A DNA stretch of 43,375 bases from a virus. Where the stretch lies: IMG/VR virus record IMGVR_UViG_3300025526_000004, positions 1 to 43,375 of that record, one strand, 5' to 3'. The notes under the pieces were generated by a model, which had not been told where the DNA came from, made no database searches, and saw only the letters and a list, made by a program, of their open reading frames with translations. The translations under genes were made by a program, and so were the position numbers. Shown piece by piece: positions 6,548-14,086 of the stretch (position 1 is the first letter of the stretch; each line of letters starts with the position of its first letter).

Positions 6548-9217
6548 GTCGGCCCCTTCGGCGCGGTCCAGTACCAGCCGGGCATAGGAGGGCAGGAGTT
6601 CCCTGTACTGCGCGACCCGGCCTCCGATCCGCCTCGCATGTCGGTTTCCTCCCTTGATGGGCTCCGCCACCTGCGCGACCTGCCGGGCCAGGCCCTCGGG
6701 GGACTCCATGCGCAGGTCCACCCGTCCCGCCTGGGCCTCCGACCAGGCCCGCGCGAGAAGGGCGGTATTCACCCACACCCTGGGCTCTCCAAGCTCGCCC
6801 TCGGGGACCTGCTGGACCAGGACCGGCGGGATCTGGTCTCGGGACCCCCGATAGTTCACGAGCTGGGGCTTGTCCCACTCCACCGGACCGAACACCGAGA
6901 TAGCCCACGGGATGAGCTGGGAGGTCAGCACCGAATCGTCCTCGATGCCCTCCTCGCGCTTCATCCGATCCGCCACCCACGCGTCCACCCGCACCGCGGT
7001 CTCCCCGGTGCCCTCCCACGCGCCCTCGTGCCCCAGGAAGTGATCCAGGAGCCTCGCCCCGGCCTGGAGTACCGCGTACTTCTCTCCGCGTCGTCCCGCG
7101 GCCGCTCGGAGCCTCTGGATGACTGCGACGAACTGGTCCGCCGACGCCAACGCCTCCTGCACGAACCAGCCGGACAGCACCGATAGTCCGTACTCGCTAC
7201 TGTACTCCCGCTCCAGATCCTTGATGTCGTCGATCTGGGGGACCCCCTCGCGCCCCGGCTTGAGCGAGGTACGGTGGATCGGCGGCGAAGGGTGGATGAT
7301 CACGCCTCGGTCGGCTAGTGCCTTCTGCCGCTCGAACCCGAGCGCCTCGCCCGTGAACAGCAGGGGTGACACCACCGCGATGTCCTTCACCTCCCGGTCC
7401 TCGCCCATCTTGGTGACCGTGCCGCCCGAGGTCGACGCCCGCAGAATCTCTTCCAGTCGACCCGGGTTGTCGAGGTCGTCGGCCCAGACGATGCCACAGT
7501 GGTTTGCGGTCGTAAGGTCCCGGAAAGACGCCGTGGTCGGCAGGACGGTGCCGCGGTAGTTGCCGTTGAGCTGGACCATCAGGGCGAAGTAGCCGTTGGT
7601 CTTGGCCGACCCACTCGACGCCTCCACGCCGAAGTAGGGGAACAGCGACACGTACTGCATGGCGATGGGGCGCAGGAAGCACGCGGCCCAGAACGCCCCG
7701 AACAGCGCGGTGACGTCCTCGAAGTGGAACCCCTGCACGTCCCGCAGGACCTCCTGGGCCCGCTCCCAGGTCTCCTCGAACCCGTAGTGGTACTTCGCGG
7801 TCTCGCGCCGGACCTTACCGCGGTCGACGATCACGCCGGACTGCTCGATGCTCTTGGGTCCCTCGGCGGTGATCGTGCCGTCGAAGGTGATGAACTCGCG
7901 CCCGTCCCAGCCGAGGTGGGGCACCACCTTCACCTCCTGGGGGTGCTGGGACTCTAGGTACCGCTGGAGCCGGACCGAGGGCTGGATCTTGGGCCAGGCT
8001 GCGTCCGGGGCGGCGATGGTCGCGCCGAAGCGGGCGAGCCAGACTGCGAGCCTGCGGCCATCTGCGAGTACGTCCGGGGCGAGGGTGGTCTCGACTTGCC
8101 GATTCCGGGCGAACACGGTCACCCAGTAAGTCCGGTGCAGGTCCGAGTCGACCATCACACCCCGGGCCTTGATGTCGAAGTCGGCGTAGGCGGCGAGGGT
8201 CACCTCGCGCTCGTCGCCGGACCCATACACCGCCTGGCACATGAGCATCCGGCCGTCCCCGGCCAGGTACCCGCTCGCTTCGGTGGCGCTCCGCTCGACG
8301 TTCGCCGCCTCGATGCCCCAGACGGACTCCAGGACGGTGTCGGTCTCTTCGTAGTTCGGATCCACCATCGCCGCGGCCCGGCGTACCTCGACCTCGTACA
8401 GGTCGCGCTTGTCGCGGTGCATCTTCGCGTAGTGACCGGCCACCTTGGTCAGCCAGGTGTTGGTCTGGCCCTCGCCGCGCTTCGGCGGGTTCGAGAGGAG
8501 GTCGGAGAGCTTGGGGGCTCCTCCACCCCCTCCGGCCCGCGGTGTGTCCTTCGGGACCGGGGAGATGCCTTTCTTGGCCGCGCGGATCGTGGCGGACTCC
8601 TTCACGCCGTACGCGGCCCAGATCGCCTCGACGTCGTCGTCCGTGAGGTAGTGCTCCTCGGTGTCGTTCGCCACCGTGTAGGGACCACCCTCGGGGTGTC
8701 GGGTCGGCGGGAGCACCACGTAGGCCCCTCGCCCGGCCCGGACGTCCACCCCAGGCCCGAGGACCCCGGTGCCGGGGCTGATCGCGCGGGCCGCGTCCCC
8801 GCCGAGCCGGTACACCACGTGGACGTTGCCGTTGCCGCGGCCGGACAGGTGTTCGCGGGTCGGCGGCAGGACGGCCTTCCGCTCGGCGTCGTGCTGGAAG
8901 TCGAAGTCGAACACTACGCGGTCCGTGGTGGCTCCGCCGATTCCGGCGGAGGGGTTCGCGCCCCACCACTTGCGGATCTTCTCGGGGTCGCGGGTGCCGT
9001 CGTTCGTGCCGTGCCCGACCATGCCGCACTCGCCCTTGCACTGGGCGCGCTCCTTCGAGCCCTTCGGGTGCGGGTTCTTGAACAGCGGGATCTTGGTGCC
9101 GGGGGCGAGGGGGAACACCGGCCAGCCGTCCTCGGCCCATTGTAGGGCCCAGTCGAGCATGGACCTGTCGGGCTGGGTGGGAGGGGCGCTTCCGGAGTCC
9201 TTCGGGACTTTTGGCAT
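6536..9217 (-). CDS. Primase-polymerase/helicase fusion
   Basis: The 893-residue protein joins an archaeo-eukaryotic (AEP, prim-pol) primase to a C-terminal helicase-like ATPase and probably primes and unwinds DNA at the fork. Prim-pol signatures: a KIRKWW segment near 80, catalytic D104-F-D106, a GNGNVHVVYR segment with H133, and G-V-D158 followed by GRGAYVVLPPTRH. An extended linker with KRGEGQTNTWL near 250 resembles the primase C-terminal module. The ATPase has a Walker A-like EASSGSAKTNG near residue 530 and Walker B VWADDLDN near 577, as in DUF927-type helicases. The start carries AGGATACCCC-AG-ATG. An iteron cluster lies just past its 3' end, which suits a self-primed origin. Confidence 0.9.
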   Translation of the reverse strand: MPKVPKDSGSAPPTQPDRSMLDWALQWAEDGWPVFPLAPGTKIPLFKNPHPKGSKERAQCKGECGMVGHGTNDGTRDPEKIRKWWGANPSAGIGGATTDRVVFDFDFQHDAERKAVLPPTREHLSGRGNGNVHVVYRLGGDAARAISPGTGVLGPGVDVRAGRGAYVVLPPTRHPEGGPYTVANDTEEHYLTDDDVEAIWAAYGVKESATIRAAKKGISPVPKDTPRAGGGGGAPKLSDLLSNPPKRGEGQTNTWLTKVAGHYAKMHRDKRDLYEVEVRRAAAMVDPNYEETDTVLESVWGIEAANVERSATEASGYLAGDGRMLMCQAVYGSGDEREVTLAAYADFDIKARGVMVDSDLHRTYWVTVFARNRQVETTLAPDVLADGRRLAVWLARFGATIAAPDAAWPKIQPSVRLQRYLESQHPQEVKVVPHLGWDGREFITFDGTITAEGPKSIEQSGVIVDRGKVRRETAKYHYGFEETWERAQEVLRDVQGFHFEDVTALFGAFWAACFLRPIAMQYVSLFPYFGVEASSGSAKTNGYFALMVQLNGNYRGTVLPTTASFRDLTTANHCGIVWADDLDNPGRLEEILRASTSGGTVTKMGEDREVKDIAVVSPLLFTGEALGFERQKALADRGVIIHPSPPIHRTSLKPGREGVPQIDDIKDLEREYSSEYGLSVLSGWFVQEALASADQFVAVIQRLRAAAGRRGEKYAVLQAGARLLDHFLGHEGAWEGTGETAVRVDAWVADRMKREEGIEDDSVLTSQLIPWAISVFGPVEWDKPQLVNYRGSRDQIPPVLVQQVPEGELGEPRVWVNTALLARAWSEAQAGRVDLRMESPEGLARQVAQVAEPIKGGNRHARRIGGRVAQYRELLPSYARLVLDRAEGADLTE

Positions 9218-9219
9218 CT

Positions 9220-9228
9220 GGGGTATCC
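9220..9228 (-). promoter_or_regulatory. GGATACCCC start-associated motif, primase-helicase
   Basis: Minus strand AGGATACCCCAG-ATG, the same 10 bases as at purZ with two further bases before the start codon. Confidence 0.7.
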
Positions 9229-9233
9229 TATCC

Positions 9234-9310
9234 GTAACTATAGGGGCGTTACACTCGGTCTAGCGGAGAGCCCCGCCAGTCTAGCACACCGGCGGGGCTC
9301 CCGTAGTTAC
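9234..9310. promoter_or_regulatory. GTWAC boxes and possible -10 upstream of the primase gene
   Basis: GTAAC (9234-9238) and GTTAC (9248-9252) form an inverted pair around TATAGGGGC; the minus strand reads TATAGT there, a possible -10, but no good -35 lies 17 bases upstream. A third GTTAC sits at 9306-9310. These are the same boxes as in the candidate origin, so the factor that binds there may also control primase expression. Confidence 0.4.
9268..9300 (-). terminator. Hairpin after the SSB-like gene
   Basis: GAGCCCCGCC and GGCGGGGCTC form a perfect 10-pair stem with a 13-base loop, between the SSB-like stop (9324) and the primase start. No clear U-run follows on the minus strand. It would make the primase depend on its own promoter or on partial read-through. 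Confidence 0.65.
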
Positions 9311-9323
9311 TGCGTGTTGAGGG

Positions 9324-9869
9324 TCAGAACTCCTCGTCCTCACCGGCCTGCGTGATGCCGAACGAGTCGAGGTCGCCGTACTTGTCGAGCGACTCGATGT
9401 CGTTCACCACGTTGCGCTTCTCGCCCTGCTTCGGCCCCTGCTGGATGGTCTGGACGCCGACCGTGATCACGGCCCACTCCAGGAGCATCTCGTCGGTGTC
9501 CGAATCGGGCGTGTAGCCGAAGGCCTCGAAGAAGGCGGCGAGTCGGCCCTTGACCATCGCCTGGTACTTCTCCCACTTCTCCGCGCCGTTCTCGTAGTTC
9601 GCGGGGGCCTTCTTGCCCAGGGGCATAGTGAGGTTGAGCCACTGACGGCCCGAGACCGGCTCGCGGGTCTCGATGGAGTGCAGGTTCTGGAACTCGGCGC
9701 TCCACTGAGCGGCCCCGTACTTGTCGGGGTTCTCGCGGACGGAGACCTCGGTGAGCTGTCCGAGGTACTTGCCGGGCTTGAGGAGCTCGAACCCTCCGCC
9801 GTGGACGGCTTCGGTCTGCTCCACGGCCTTGGCGGCGGCGGCATTCAGCTTGGGCATTTCGGTACTCAT
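9324..9869 (-). CDS. SSB-like single-stranded DNA-binding protein
   Basis: The 181-residue product looks like the SSB-fold proteins common beside Sak-type recombinases: an N-terminal Ala-rich stretch, then a beta-rich core from about 25 (LKPGKYLGQLTEV ... QWSAEFQNLHSI ... WLNLTMPLG), a helical insert near 100-125, further strands (WAVITVGVQTIQQG), and a flexible acidic end GEDEEF. The acidic tip resembles the partner-binding tail of bacterial SSB. It would coat ssDNA during replication and recombination. Upstream lies a 364-base gene-free region, downstream a terminator, so it is probably transcribed as a single gene at high level. The family assignment is from fold-like pattern and context, not a clear motif. 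Confidence 0.7.
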   Translation of the reverse strand: MSTEMPKLNAAAAKAVEQTEAVHGGGFELLKPGKYLGQLTEVSVRENPDKYGAAQWSAEFQNLHSIETREPVSGRQWLNLTMPLGKKAPANYENGAEKWEKYQAMVKGRLAAFFEAFGYTPDSDTDEMLLEWAVITVGVQTIQQGPKQGEKRNVVNDIESLDKYGDLDSFGITQAGEDEEF

Positions 9870-10233
9870 CTCTATCGGGTGATCGGCTGTATCGGCTGAT
9901 CGGTTATTGGGTGGTGTCCCCGAGGGGGACCAGGACAGTCCAGCATAAGCCTTGCCGGTCTGTCAAGTAAGAGCTACCGGGGTCGCAGGGGAGGTTCTAT
10001 CCAGGGCCATGAGCAAACCCCGGGCTGTCAGCGGCTCAGATCCGCGATTTCGCCGCCAGCCTCTGCCCTTCCGAGGAGGAGTTAACCAGATCCCATGGGT
10101 GAAGATAAACAAGAACCCCCATAGGCTTCCGCGCGCACGGTAAACGCCCCCGGTAGCAAACTCTGTTCAGTTCTCGTGTGCCCCGGCCCGGCTCGAACGG
10201 GCGACTTCCCTAAAAGGCGGGGCTGGGGAGATT
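9870..10233. other. Gene-free region upstream of the SSB-like gene
   Basis: I see no credible gene here. It holds a perfect short hairpin GTCCCC-GAG-GGGGAC at 9916-9930, a minus-strand TTGACA at 9966-9961 with only TATGCT 13 bases downstream (too close for a good promoter), and a tRNA-like element at 10178-10223. The rest shows no pattern I can name. Confidence 0.6.
10178..10223 (-). ncRNA. tRNA-like acceptor/T-arm minihelix, not a complete tRNA
   Basis: On the minus strand GCCCCG (10223-10218) pairs with CGGGGC (10185-10180). Inside is a perfect T-arm, GCCCG-TTCGAGC-CGGGC (10202-10186), stacked directly on that stem, and a 15-base linker with CCTTTTAGG resembling a Lys(UUU) anticodon loop. 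The 3' half is close to the usual end of an actinobacterial tRNA-Lys. There is no D-arm and no 5-pair anticodon stem. It could be a tRNA mimic, a decayed tRNA, or a remnant of an attachment site, since such sites carry tRNA 3' halves. Confidence 0.4.
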
Positions 10234-11265
10234 CTAGTCCCCGTCCTCCCCCGAGGGGGTCTCCCCGGCCTCGGAGGGGGTCTCCGACGACTTCGCGGCC
10301 TTCCCGCGGCCTCGCGTACGTGCCGCTCGCTCCGCGTCCTTCTTCGCCCGCTCCGCGGCCTCGGTGCGCACCGGCTCCTGCACCGGGTCGGCGTCGTCGA
10401 CGAGGGTACCCTCGTTGTACGCCACCAGGCGCTCGAAGGTGGGGTTCACCACGACCGGCGGGAGCGCGAACAGGCGGTCTTTCGCCCGGCCCTTGCCGCC
10501 CTTCACCGCGCCCCGGAAGTAGTCGCGCTCGTCGTCCGGCTTCTTGCACCACAGGACCACGTCGACGTACCCCAGCAGGGCGGTCTGGACCGCAGGCGAG
10601 ACCGCGGGCCCGTAGGCGGTCCGGCCGGTGTCCTCGTCCACGTCCCGGCGCTCCAGGGCGGTGGCGATGAAGTGGCAGGGCAGGTCACGGAACCGGCGCA
10701 GGAGCTTGGTCAGCATCTTGCTCATGGTGCCGTAGTCCGACCGGTCCACGAAGAACGAGTCCACCACGCTCATGGAGACCCCGCGATCCCGAGCCTTCCG
10801 GGTGCGCTCGTCCGAGACCGAGTCGAGCAGGGTCTGGGCGATGTCGGTGACCGAGTCCCAGCCGACCGCGTACCAGGACTTGGGGTTGTCCATGAGGTCG
10901 GACTTCACCCGGAAGAACACCTCCTCCAGGCCCTCGTAGGTGATCTGCTGGCCGGGCTTGGGCCAGATCACCAGGTTCTCCAGCTTCGCCCCGTGCGCGA
11001 GCAGGGCCCGCTTCTTGAGCCCGCCCTCGGCGTTGATCACCAGGACCCGACCGGCGCGGGTGGCCGACGCGAGGTTGATGGTCTTGCCGGAGCCCTCCTG
11101 GCCCCAGTACAGGACGTTGAGGTACTCCTCGGTCTCAGTGAAGTTGGCGAACAGATCGTCCGCCCCGGTGAACACCTCCAGTTCGGTCTGGGGCACGTAC
11201 TCGCCGTCCCGGGTCGCGGTGTACACGACCTCGTCGGCGGGCTTCTTAGCTGTGGCCTTCGGCAT
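10234..11265 (-). CDS. Sak4-like RecA-fold ATPase
   Basis: The 343-residue protein is a single-domain RecA/Rad51-type ATPase of the Sak4 class, which helps SSB-coated single strands anneal during phage recombination and replication. Walker A is G55-Q-E-G-S-G-K-T62 after a hydrophobic strand; a Walker B-like strand WYAVGWDSVTD lies at 131-141. The C-terminal 60 residues are a Lys/Arg/Glu/Pro-rich tail ending in EDGD, likely disordered. The SSB-like gene follows downstream, the typical Sak4 partner. The start is the ATG preceded by AGGATACCCACC. It overlaps the end of the upstream gene by 20 bases. Confidence 0.85.
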   Translation of the reverse strand: MPKATAKKPADEVVYTATRDGEYVPQTELEVFTGADDLFANFTETEEYLNVLYWGQEGSGKTINLASATRAGRVLVINAEGGLKKRALLAHGAKLENLVIWPKPGQQITYEGLEEVFFRVKSDLMDNPKSWYAVGWDSVTDIAQTLLDSVSDERTRKARDRGVSMSVVDSFFVDRSDYGTMSKMLTKLLRRFRDLPCHFIATALERRDVDEDTGRTAYGPAVSPAVQTALLGYVDVVLWCKKPDDERDYFRGAVKGGKGRAKDRLFALPPVVVNPTFERLVAYNEGTLVDDADPVQEPVRTEAAERAKKDAERAARTRGRGKAAKSSETPSEAGETPSGEDGD

Positions 11266-11527
11266 GGTGGGTATCCTCTCTGTTGTCGGCGTCACGCGCC
11301 TCTAGATAGTCTCTCACACTGGGTGCCCCGGAGTCAAGTCGCCAGGGGTCCAGGATGGATCGGTGCTGTTCCTCGACGATGAACGCGAGGTCGTCGTAGA
11401 CCCCGCCGATCCGGGTCAGGGTGAATAGGTTGGCCTGCACGTATTCGGGCGAGGGTCCCTCCCCCGGGGTACGCCTCCTCGCCCATCCCACCGGGATCCC
11501 GTAGACCGTCCACAGCGACTCAGCCAT
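11246..11527 (-). CDS. Hypothetical protein (93 aa)
   Basis: No family recognised. The 93-residue protein has an N-terminal segment with VYGIPVGWARRR, a helical middle (about 30-60: QANLFTLTRIGGVYDD and IVEEQHRS) and a polar, acidic C-terminus. It overlaps the 40-aa zinc-finger gene at its start (ATGGCTGA overlap) and Sak4 at its end, so all are translated as one coupled string. Its position suggests a small recombination accessory, without proof. Confidence 0.6.
   Translation of the reverse strand: MAESLWTVYGIPVGWARRRTPGEGPSPEYVQANLFTLTRIGGVYDDLAFIVEEQHRSILDPWRLDSGAPSVRDYLEARDADNREDTHHAEGHS
11269..11276 (-). promoter_or_regulatory. GGATACCC start-associated motif, Sak4 gene
   Basis: Minus strand GAGGATACCCACC-ATG. 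The fourth C of the motif is A, but GAGGATACCC still gives a 10-base match to the complement of the predicted short RNA. Confidence 0.65.
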
Positions 11528-11642
11528 GGGACACTTCAATCCGGCATCGGTGGGGTTCCTCGCGGCCGTCCTTCACGGCGACTGTCACACCACAGACGCG
11601 GCACAGGCGCGTGAAGTTAGCGTACTCCCGCCAGTCAGCCAT
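11520..11642 (-). CDS. Mini zinc-finger protein (40 aa)
   Basis: A 40-codon gene that length filters would miss. The ATG overlaps the upstream stop as TGATG and its own TGA overlaps the next start. The product has CRVC (residues 14-17) and H-R-C (31-33), a plausible four-ligand CCHC zinc knuckle. Exact packing on both sides is strong evidence that it is real. Function unknown; nucleic-acid binding is likely for such a knuckle. Confidence 0.65.
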   Translation of the reverse strand: MADWREYANFTRLCRVCGVTVAVKDGREEPHRCRIEVSHG

Positions 11643-12010
11643 CACTCGGCTCCCTTCTCGGTGATGATCGTGAACGCGGCGAGCAGAGCGTCAGCCGTCG
11701 CATACGTTCGCGCGACCTCGCCCGAGAAGTCCTCCATGACAGAGGCTTTCGCTCCCTCCCAGGTTCGATAACCCCCCAGGACGCTGAACGGCCACAGCAC
11801 CTCGGCCACCGCTTCCCTTGTGGCGGGAGGCGCGGGACGAGATGCCCCAGCGATGTACGCGGCACGGAGTCGGTCACCGATAGTGCCGACGTTCAACCCC
11901 ACGTTGCGCTGGGCGTAGGAGCGGGCCTCCTGCTCGATGTCGGTCATGCGTAGATCAGCTCGGGCCCCACAGCCCTCCAGGCTCGGCGTGTACTCATCAC
12001 GCTCGGTCAT
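11642..12010 (-). CDS. Hypothetical helical protein (122 aa)
   Basis: No family recognised. I chose the ATG at 12010 because AGGAAGG lies six bases upstream; a second ATG (residue 22) has no ribosome site. The first 21 residues are polar, then the protein is mainly helical and Ala-rich, with a YIAGASRP segment near 53 and a C-terminal helix ending in TIITEKGAE. The overall pattern resembles small phage proteins of unknown role found between recombination genes. It overlaps its upstream neighbour by 14 bases and touches the zinc-knuckle gene downstream. Confidence 0.6.
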   Translation of the reverse strand: MTERDEYTPSLEGCGARADLRMTDIEQEARSYAQRNVGLNVGTIGDRLRAAYIAGASRPAPPATREAVAEVLWPFSVLGGYRTWEGAKASVMEDFSGEVARTYATADALLAAFTIITEKGAE

Positions 12011-12185
12011 CTTCGGCCTTCCTCTCGATCAGGAGCGCCTCGGCCTGCTCGTAGGTGGGGAAGTGCCCCTCCTCCGCGCAGAGCGCCAGGAACTCGTGAA
12101 CCTCGTCCGGGTCGACGGAGACCCCAGGATGGTCAGCGCCCCTAGGATCAGCAGGACCCAGATCAGTCTCATCGCGGTTTCCCAT
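11997..12185 (-). CDS. Hypothetical acidic protein (62 aa)
   Basis: No family recognised. The ATG is preceded by TAGGAG six bases upstream, and that ribosome site overlaps the stop of the Cas4-like nuclease. The first 25 residues are Asp/Pro/Gly-rich and probably disordered; the remainder (about 26-62) is an amphipathic helical pair with HEFLALCAEEG and a Glu/Lys-rich end. Its coupling between nuclease and Sak4 genes suggests a recombination role by context only. Confidence 0.6.
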   Translation of the reverse strand: MGNRDETDLGPADPRGADHPGVSVDPDEVHEFLALCAEEGHFPTYEQAEALLIERKAEDDRA

Positions 12186-12193
12186 CGTGTCTC

Positions 12194-13186
12194 CTAGTGG
12201 CGGGTGAAGTCCTGGACGAAGCCGAACTCGGCCATCACGTCCAGGAGGTGCCGACCCTTGCGGGCGGCGAGGTGGGGTTCGAGGTAGTCGCACCGGTATT
12301 GGCAGGTGCGGGGGTCCGGCGAGGAGTACAGTGGGAGCCTACGCCCGCCGGACGCCTCGGGGTAGGCGTTGACCGCCACCGCCCAGGCGTCCTTCGCGAT
12401 CGACTGGAGTTCCTCGTCCGTGCGGTTCATGAAGGTGCGCTTCATCCGCTGATCCAGGGTCTGCCGCTTGAGAGATTTGTTGGCGGCGAGTTCCTCGTCG
12501 GTCGCAAGGTCGCCCTTGTTCTGGGTGGTCCGCGCCGCGTTGTGGATCGTGCCAAGCACGTCGATACCGGCGTCCTTGAGGAGCCACCCATACAGGCCGA
12601 ACTGGTCGTCGATGTCGAGGTCGGCCTCGGCCGGGAGGTTCGCCCCCGATTTGTGGTCGATAATCCAGATCTTGCCGGTCCGCTTGTCACGCACCACCAG
12701 GTCCAGCTTGCCCTTGAGCAGGTAGCGGCTGGGCTGGCCGGTGCGGGGGTCGCGGAGTCGGCGCTGGAACTTGACCTCGACCCCGAGGATCTCCCAGTCG
12801 GGGTCGGTGCCGTACCGCTCGACGTATCCCCGGTACATCCACCACACCAGCGACTGCAGTTCGGTCTGGTCGCCTCGGTCACCGAACAGGAGGGCGCGGA
12901 CTCGGCGCTCGGCGTCTACCAGCGTGTGCTGGTTGCGGTCCGGCCCGGCCTCCAGGAAGGTCGTGTAGTGGGCGTCCATTACCTCGTGCCAGAGGGTGCC
13001 CTTGGTGAGGGGGTGGTCGTCCTCACGCTCGGGGAGGGTCCACCGCTGGTTGTACGACAGGAAGTGCTTGAGCGGGCATTGGCGGAACGCGTCCAGCTCG
13101 GAGTAGGACACGATCCGGTCGCCGTCGTGGGGCTCCTGGATCGGCGGCGGGAATGAGGGCCGCTGGGCCGCGGGCTTCTTAGGCAC
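12194..13186 (-). CDS. Cas4/RecB-like PD-(D/E)XK exonuclease
   Basis: The 330-residue protein is a RecB-family nuclease that would resect DNA ends to feed the Sak4/SSB annealing pathway. Visible motifs: SYSELDAFRQCPLK at 27-40, H67 in GTLWHEVMD, D162 in LKGKLDLVV, D177-H-K179 in IIDHKSG, and Q195-F-x-x-Y199. Cys37, Cys295 and Cys299 resemble the iron-sulphur ligands of Cas4/AddB, but a fourth Cys is not obvious, so the cluster may be incomplete. The start is GTG with AAGGAT upstream, overlapping the previous gene by 8 bases. No cas genes or CRISPR array are nearby, so this is a phage recombination nuclease. Confidence 0.85.
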   Translation of the reverse strand: MPKKPAAQRPSFPPPIQEPHDGDRIVSYSELDAFRQCPLKHFLSYNQRWTLPEREDDHPLTKGTLWHEVMDAHYTTFLEAGPDRNQHTLVDAERRVRALLFGDRGDQTELQSLVWWMYRGYVERYGTDPDWEILGVEVKFQRRLRDPRTGQPSRYLLKGKLDLVVRDKRTGKIWIIDHKSGANLPAEADLDIDDQFGLYGWLLKDAGIDVLGTIHNAARTTQNKGDLATDEELAANKSLKRQTLDQRMKRTFMNRTDEELQSIAKDAWAVAVNAYPEASGGRRLPLYSSPDPRTCQYRCDYLEPHLAARKGRHLLDVMAEFGFVQDFTRH

Positions 13187-13391
13187 GGTCGTGATCCTTC
13201 GACTCGAACCCCAGGGCTCCTGCCATGGCATTCAGCCAGTTCACGATCGGGCGGACGACGACCCGCTCCCACTCCGCCACGAAGGCATCCACGGCCTGAG
13301 CGAACCCGGCGTAGTCGTTGGGCTCGAAGTCGGGGTCGGCGGGATCGGTGCCGTACTCGTCGACCAGCTTGTTGTAGATGGGGGTATCCAC
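13179..13391 (-). CDS. Hypothetical acidic protein (70 aa)
   Basis: No family recognised. The start is a GTG with a good AAGGAG five bases upstream. The N-terminal 30 residues are acidic (DEYGTDPADPDF), followed by a helix of about 35 residues with AVDAFVAEWERV and an IVNWLNAMAG segment. Oddly, the first codons themselves spell GTGGATACCCCC, so the GGATACCCC motif lies just inside the gene instead of upstream. It is first in the nuclease-Sak4 operon, behind its own predicted promoter. Confidence 0.6.
   Translation of the reverse strand: MDTPIYNKLVDEYGTDPADPDFEPNDYAGFAQAVDAFVAEWERVVVRPIVNWLNAMAGALGFESKDHDRA
13381..13389 (-). promoter_or_regulatory. GGATACCCC motif at the start codon of the 70-aa gene
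   Basis: Here the motif overlaps codons 1-4 (GTGGATACCCCC), downstream of a separate AAGGAG. Its presence where it is not needed for spacing supports a regulatory role. Confidence 0.5.
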
Positions 13392-13422
13392 GGTATCTCC
13401 TTCTGAGTGAGTGTCTCTGACT

Positions 13423-13452
13423 ACCTTACCACAGTTCATGACTGAGAGGCAA
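13423..13452 (-). promoter_or_regulatory. Predicted early promoter for the nuclease-Sak4 operon
   Basis: Minus strand TTGCCT (13452-13447), 18-base spacer containing AGTCATG and TGTGG, -10 TAAGGT (13428-13423). It aligns base by base with the promoter at 14709-14681 (TTGACTnnnAGTCATG...TGTGG). The first operator arm is degenerate (TGCC instead of TGAC). It overlaps the stop of the RuvC-like gene. Confidence 0.5.
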
Positions 13453-13995
13453 GCCCTGGCGGGTAGTATCGCGGTCACGGATCGGTAGCCGGTTCCGGAT
13501 CAGGTAGTGGAACCCGTGAAGCTCGGCATCCGACGCGTGATCCCCGGACACCCCCAGGTGCTTGGCCATCGAATGCAGTTTGCGCCGCCGGAGCATCGAC
13601 CGGGTGGGGACCTTGATCTGGGGATCCTGCATTTCAATGGGGGGTGGCGGGTTCAGCCAGGACTCGGGGGTCACGTACGCCACCATGGCGTGAATCGCCC
13701 CGATCAGCCGCGAGGTAGGCATGTCGGACCCGACGTACACCGGAGCGGCCGAGGGGAACAGGTGCCAGGACTCCAACACGATCTGGTCCCAGGCCCGGAC
13801 CCGGAGCCCTTTGGCCAGCCAGTCGAGGAACTCGGGCGGGGTCATCTCCCCGGCCCAGACGCACCCCCACCGGCCCTTCTTGTCGCGCCGGAACTGGGCC
13901 AGGCCGACGTGGACGTCGCCCGGGTCGATCGCCAGCATCAGGGGCTGGCTGGGCTCGACTCGGGCCGGGTTCGACCAGACGTCACCGGTTTTCAT
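13426..13995 (-). CDS. RuvC-like Holliday junction resolvase
   Basis: The 189-residue protein has the RNase H fold pattern of RuvC-type resolvases: D24 at the end of the first strand (MLAIDPGDVHVG), E75 in IVLESWHL, and D152...D156 in GDHASDAELHGFHY. These four acidic residues would bind the two metals that cut branched DNA. It probably resolves recombination intermediates before packaging. It starts at an ATG overlapping the end of the small membrane gene, with GAAGGG upstream. The first 18 residues before the fold are polar and perhaps flexible. Confidence 0.8.
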   Translation of the reverse strand: MKTGDVWSNPARVEPSQPLMLAIDPGDVHVGLAQFRRDKKGRWGCVWAGEMTPPEFLDWLAKGLRVRAWDQIVLESWHLFPSAAPVYVGSDMPTSRLIGAIHAMVAYVTPESWLNPPPPIEMQDPQIKVPTRSMLRRRKLHSMAKHLGVSGDHASDAELHGFHYLIRNRLPIRDRDTTRQGLPLSHELW

Positions 13996-14086
13996 TGCGA
14001 CCCTTCACTCCCGCGTAGTAGCCGACTCCAGCTCCGAGGTAGATCCCCAGGCCGAGCCCTACCAGGATCCAGCCGAGAGTCTCCAT
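13982..14086 (-). CDS. Single-span membrane peptide (34 aa)
   Basis: A 34-codon gene whose ATG overlaps the upstream stop as TGATG and whose stop overlaps the next ATG. After METLG it is one Gly-rich hydrophobic helix (about residues 6-27) ending in a basic tail (KGRNENR), i.e. N-out or N-in single span with positive cytoplasmic end. Phages often carry such peptides among early genes to alter host membranes or block superinfection; which applies here is unknown. Confidence 0.6.
   Translation of the reverse strand: METLGWILVGLGLGIYLGAGVGYYAGVKGRNENR

Noticed and set aside
9961-9966. TTGACA as promoter of the SSB-like gene
   Set aside because: The only -10-like sequence (TATGCT) is 13 bases away, too short; left as unproven.
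9952-10143. Plus-strand frame of 63 codons in the gap before the SSB gene
   Set aside because: No ribosome site, no coding bias, no domain.
10178-10223. A complete tRNA gene
   Set aside because: T-arm and acceptor-like stem exist, but there is no D-arm and no 5-pair anticodon stem, so I list it only as tRNA-like.
11332-11337. TTGACT on the minus strand as another early -35
   Set aside because: It is inside the 93-aa gene and has neither a good -10 17-18 bases downstream nor the palindrome.
12194-13186. CRISPR-associated cas4
   Set aside because: No repeat-spacer array or other cas gene; RecB-like nucleases beside Sak4 are normal phage recombination genes.
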